From the NCBI GenBank assembly GCA_016839875.1, contig JAEOTK010000127.1, forward strand, positions 1 to 6,497: a stretch of 6,497 bases of DNA. Reading direction: 5' to 3'. Of this stretch, positions 5,662-6,497 are shown piece after piece. The position numbers were made by a program, and so were the translations under genes. Each line of letters opens with the position of its first letter. Within the stretch, counting starts at the first letter, position 1. A model generated the notes under the pieces. That model worked only from the letters and a program-made list of their open reading frames with translations. It was not told the origin of the DNA and did no database searches. Source of the DNA: Candidatus Heimdallarchaeota archaeon (GTDB lineage Archaea; Asgardarchaeota; Heimdallarchaeia; Heimdallarchaeales; Heimdallarchaeaceae).

Positions 5662-6497
5662 ATGAAAAAGAAAATTATAATACTTTTATTGTTGTCCAGT
5701 TTATTTTTCATACCCTCTAATTCTACAAATGCAGCAGAACCAGAGATAAAAGAAGCTTTCACATTAACTTTCTTAACACCTGAAACAAAAGCTGACAGAG
5801 TAAATACATCAAAATTAATGGTAGATCAATTAGCTCTTATCGGTATAAATGTTACTTTCAACAATATTACAGGCTGGGCTGGAATTGCTCAAAGAACCTA
5901 TGCTTATCCTTTCCTTGAATATGATTACGTTCCAACTTATGAAAATGGAGGTTTTGATATCTTGTTTACCGGTTGGACATGGGGGAATCCTTGGGATCCT
6001 TCTGGAGTATATGATACTGCTGGTTTCGTACCTTATGGTGATAATTACTACCAATATTCTAACACGACATATGATGCTGTATTAGCAAATTACTTGGCAG
6101 AAAATGATACTTTGTTAAAAGAATCCTATGCGCATCAGATGCAAGCGATTCTGTATGAGGATTTGCCTGCTATCTGTTTATACTATCCTACTACTGATGG
6201 TATCAATAATGGTGCATTTCAAGAGATGTCTATCAACATGAAACATCCATATTTGGGTACTGGAGAATTGACTCCTCTAGGAAATGAAGAAGCGGCAAAG
6301 TATGTCAGAAAAGCCATCAGTCATGCTGTACCTAGAGATCAAATAATTAGCTCATTTCTAGATGGAGAAGGAATTCCTGGTGTAACTTCGTGTTCACCAA
6401 ATATGACAGTTTTTGACAGTAGTCTTGAACCTTATGAGTACAATATTACACTAGCTCAGGAATATATGGAAATGGCAGGATTTGATCTTTTCGAAGA
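5662..6497 (+). CDS. ABC transporter solute-binding protein, family 5 (peptide/dipeptide type), lobes in permuted order; 3' truncated by window
   Basis: The frame is open from ATG 5662 to the window edge (278 codons). Residues 1-24 are a signal peptide (MKKK, then a long hydrophobic core, ending STNA). No lipobox cysteine is present, so a bacterial-type lipid anchor is unlikely. Residues 31-178 resemble the C-terminal lobe of family-5 binding proteins: FTLTFLTPE, MVDQLALIGINVTFNNI, GGFDILFTGWTWGNPWDPSG, YSNTTYDAVL and the helix HQMQAILYEDLPAICLYYP. Residues 184-278 resemble the middle of the same family: FQEMSINMKHP, GTGELTPLG, then AAKYVRKAISHAVPRDQII, GEGIPGV and the YEYNITLAQEYMEMAGF stretch. 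In the usual order the middle precedes the C-terminal lobe, and an N-terminal lobe precedes both, so this protein appears permuted. The family captures oligopeptides, sugars or other solutes outside the cell for ABC import. No permease genes are in view. Confidence 0.85.
   Translation, partial: MKKKIIILLLLSSLFFIPSNSTNAAEPEIKEAFTLTFLTPETKADRVNTSKLMVDQLALIGINVTFNNITGWAGIAQRTYAYPFLEYDYVPTYENGGFDILFTGWTWGNPWDPSGVYDTAGFVPYGDNYYQYSNTTYDAVLANYLAENDTLLKESYAHQMQAILYEDLPAICLYYPTTDGINNGAFQEMSINMKHPYLGTGELTPLGNEEAAKYVRKAISHAVPRDQIISSFLDGEGIPGVTSCSPNMTVFDSSLEPYEYNITLAQEYMEMAGFDLFE

Noticed and set aside
5830..6085. Overlapping open frames on both strands (5830-6054 minus, 5849-6085 plus)
   Set aside because: Both overlap the solute-binding protein, whose signal peptide and motifs run through this stretch in another frame.
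96..6497. A single operon covering all five genes
   Set aside because: The gaps are 91-172 bases and contain separate promoter- and terminator-like signals, and the gene products show no shared pathway beyond a cell-envelope theme.

Overview
This AT-rich window (roughly one third GC by eye) looks archaeal. All five genes lie on the plus strand. Four of the five carry an N-terminal export or membrane signal or are polytopic membrane proteins. The best promoter candidates are BRE/TATA-like boxes about 25-35 bases before the start codons rather than -35/-10 pairs, and one gene has a forced TTG start behind a GAGG ribosome site. The beta-helix protein, with its Asp-rich repeats and C-terminal membrane anchor, and the family-5 solute-binding protein are types common in mesophilic archaea. 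The low GC and the wording of the binding-protein motifs recall Asgard archaea (Loki/Heimdall-like), but that placement is from memory and remains tentative.

Layout: 1-95 holds a possible tail of an upstream gene and a promoter. 96-911 encodes an exported TlpA/ResA-type thioredoxin with a transmembrane helix and an eight-cysteine cytoplasmic zinc finger. 1003-2319 encodes an MFS drug/metabolite exporter. 2423-3382 encodes an alpha/beta-hydrolase-fold protein with an atypical nucleophile elbow and no obvious catalytic histidine. 3383-3491 carries two hairpins and the leader of the next gene. 3492-5489 encodes a large surface protein: signal peptide, NosD-like beta-helix, twelve calcium-binding-type Asp repeats, membrane anchor. 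5490-5661 carries a hairpin and a good BRE/TATA promoter. 5662-6497 encodes a family-5 (peptide/dipeptide) solute-binding protein that runs off the window and appears to have its lobes in permuted order.

The genes are separated by 91-172 bases, several gaps with their own promoter- or terminator-like signals, so they look like independent units sharing a cell-envelope theme rather than one tight operon. No RNA gene, insertion sequence or CRISPR array was seen. The observations most worth checking are the permuted binding protein, the 117-residue higher-order duplication in the surface protein, and the thioredoxin/zinc-finger fusion across the membrane.
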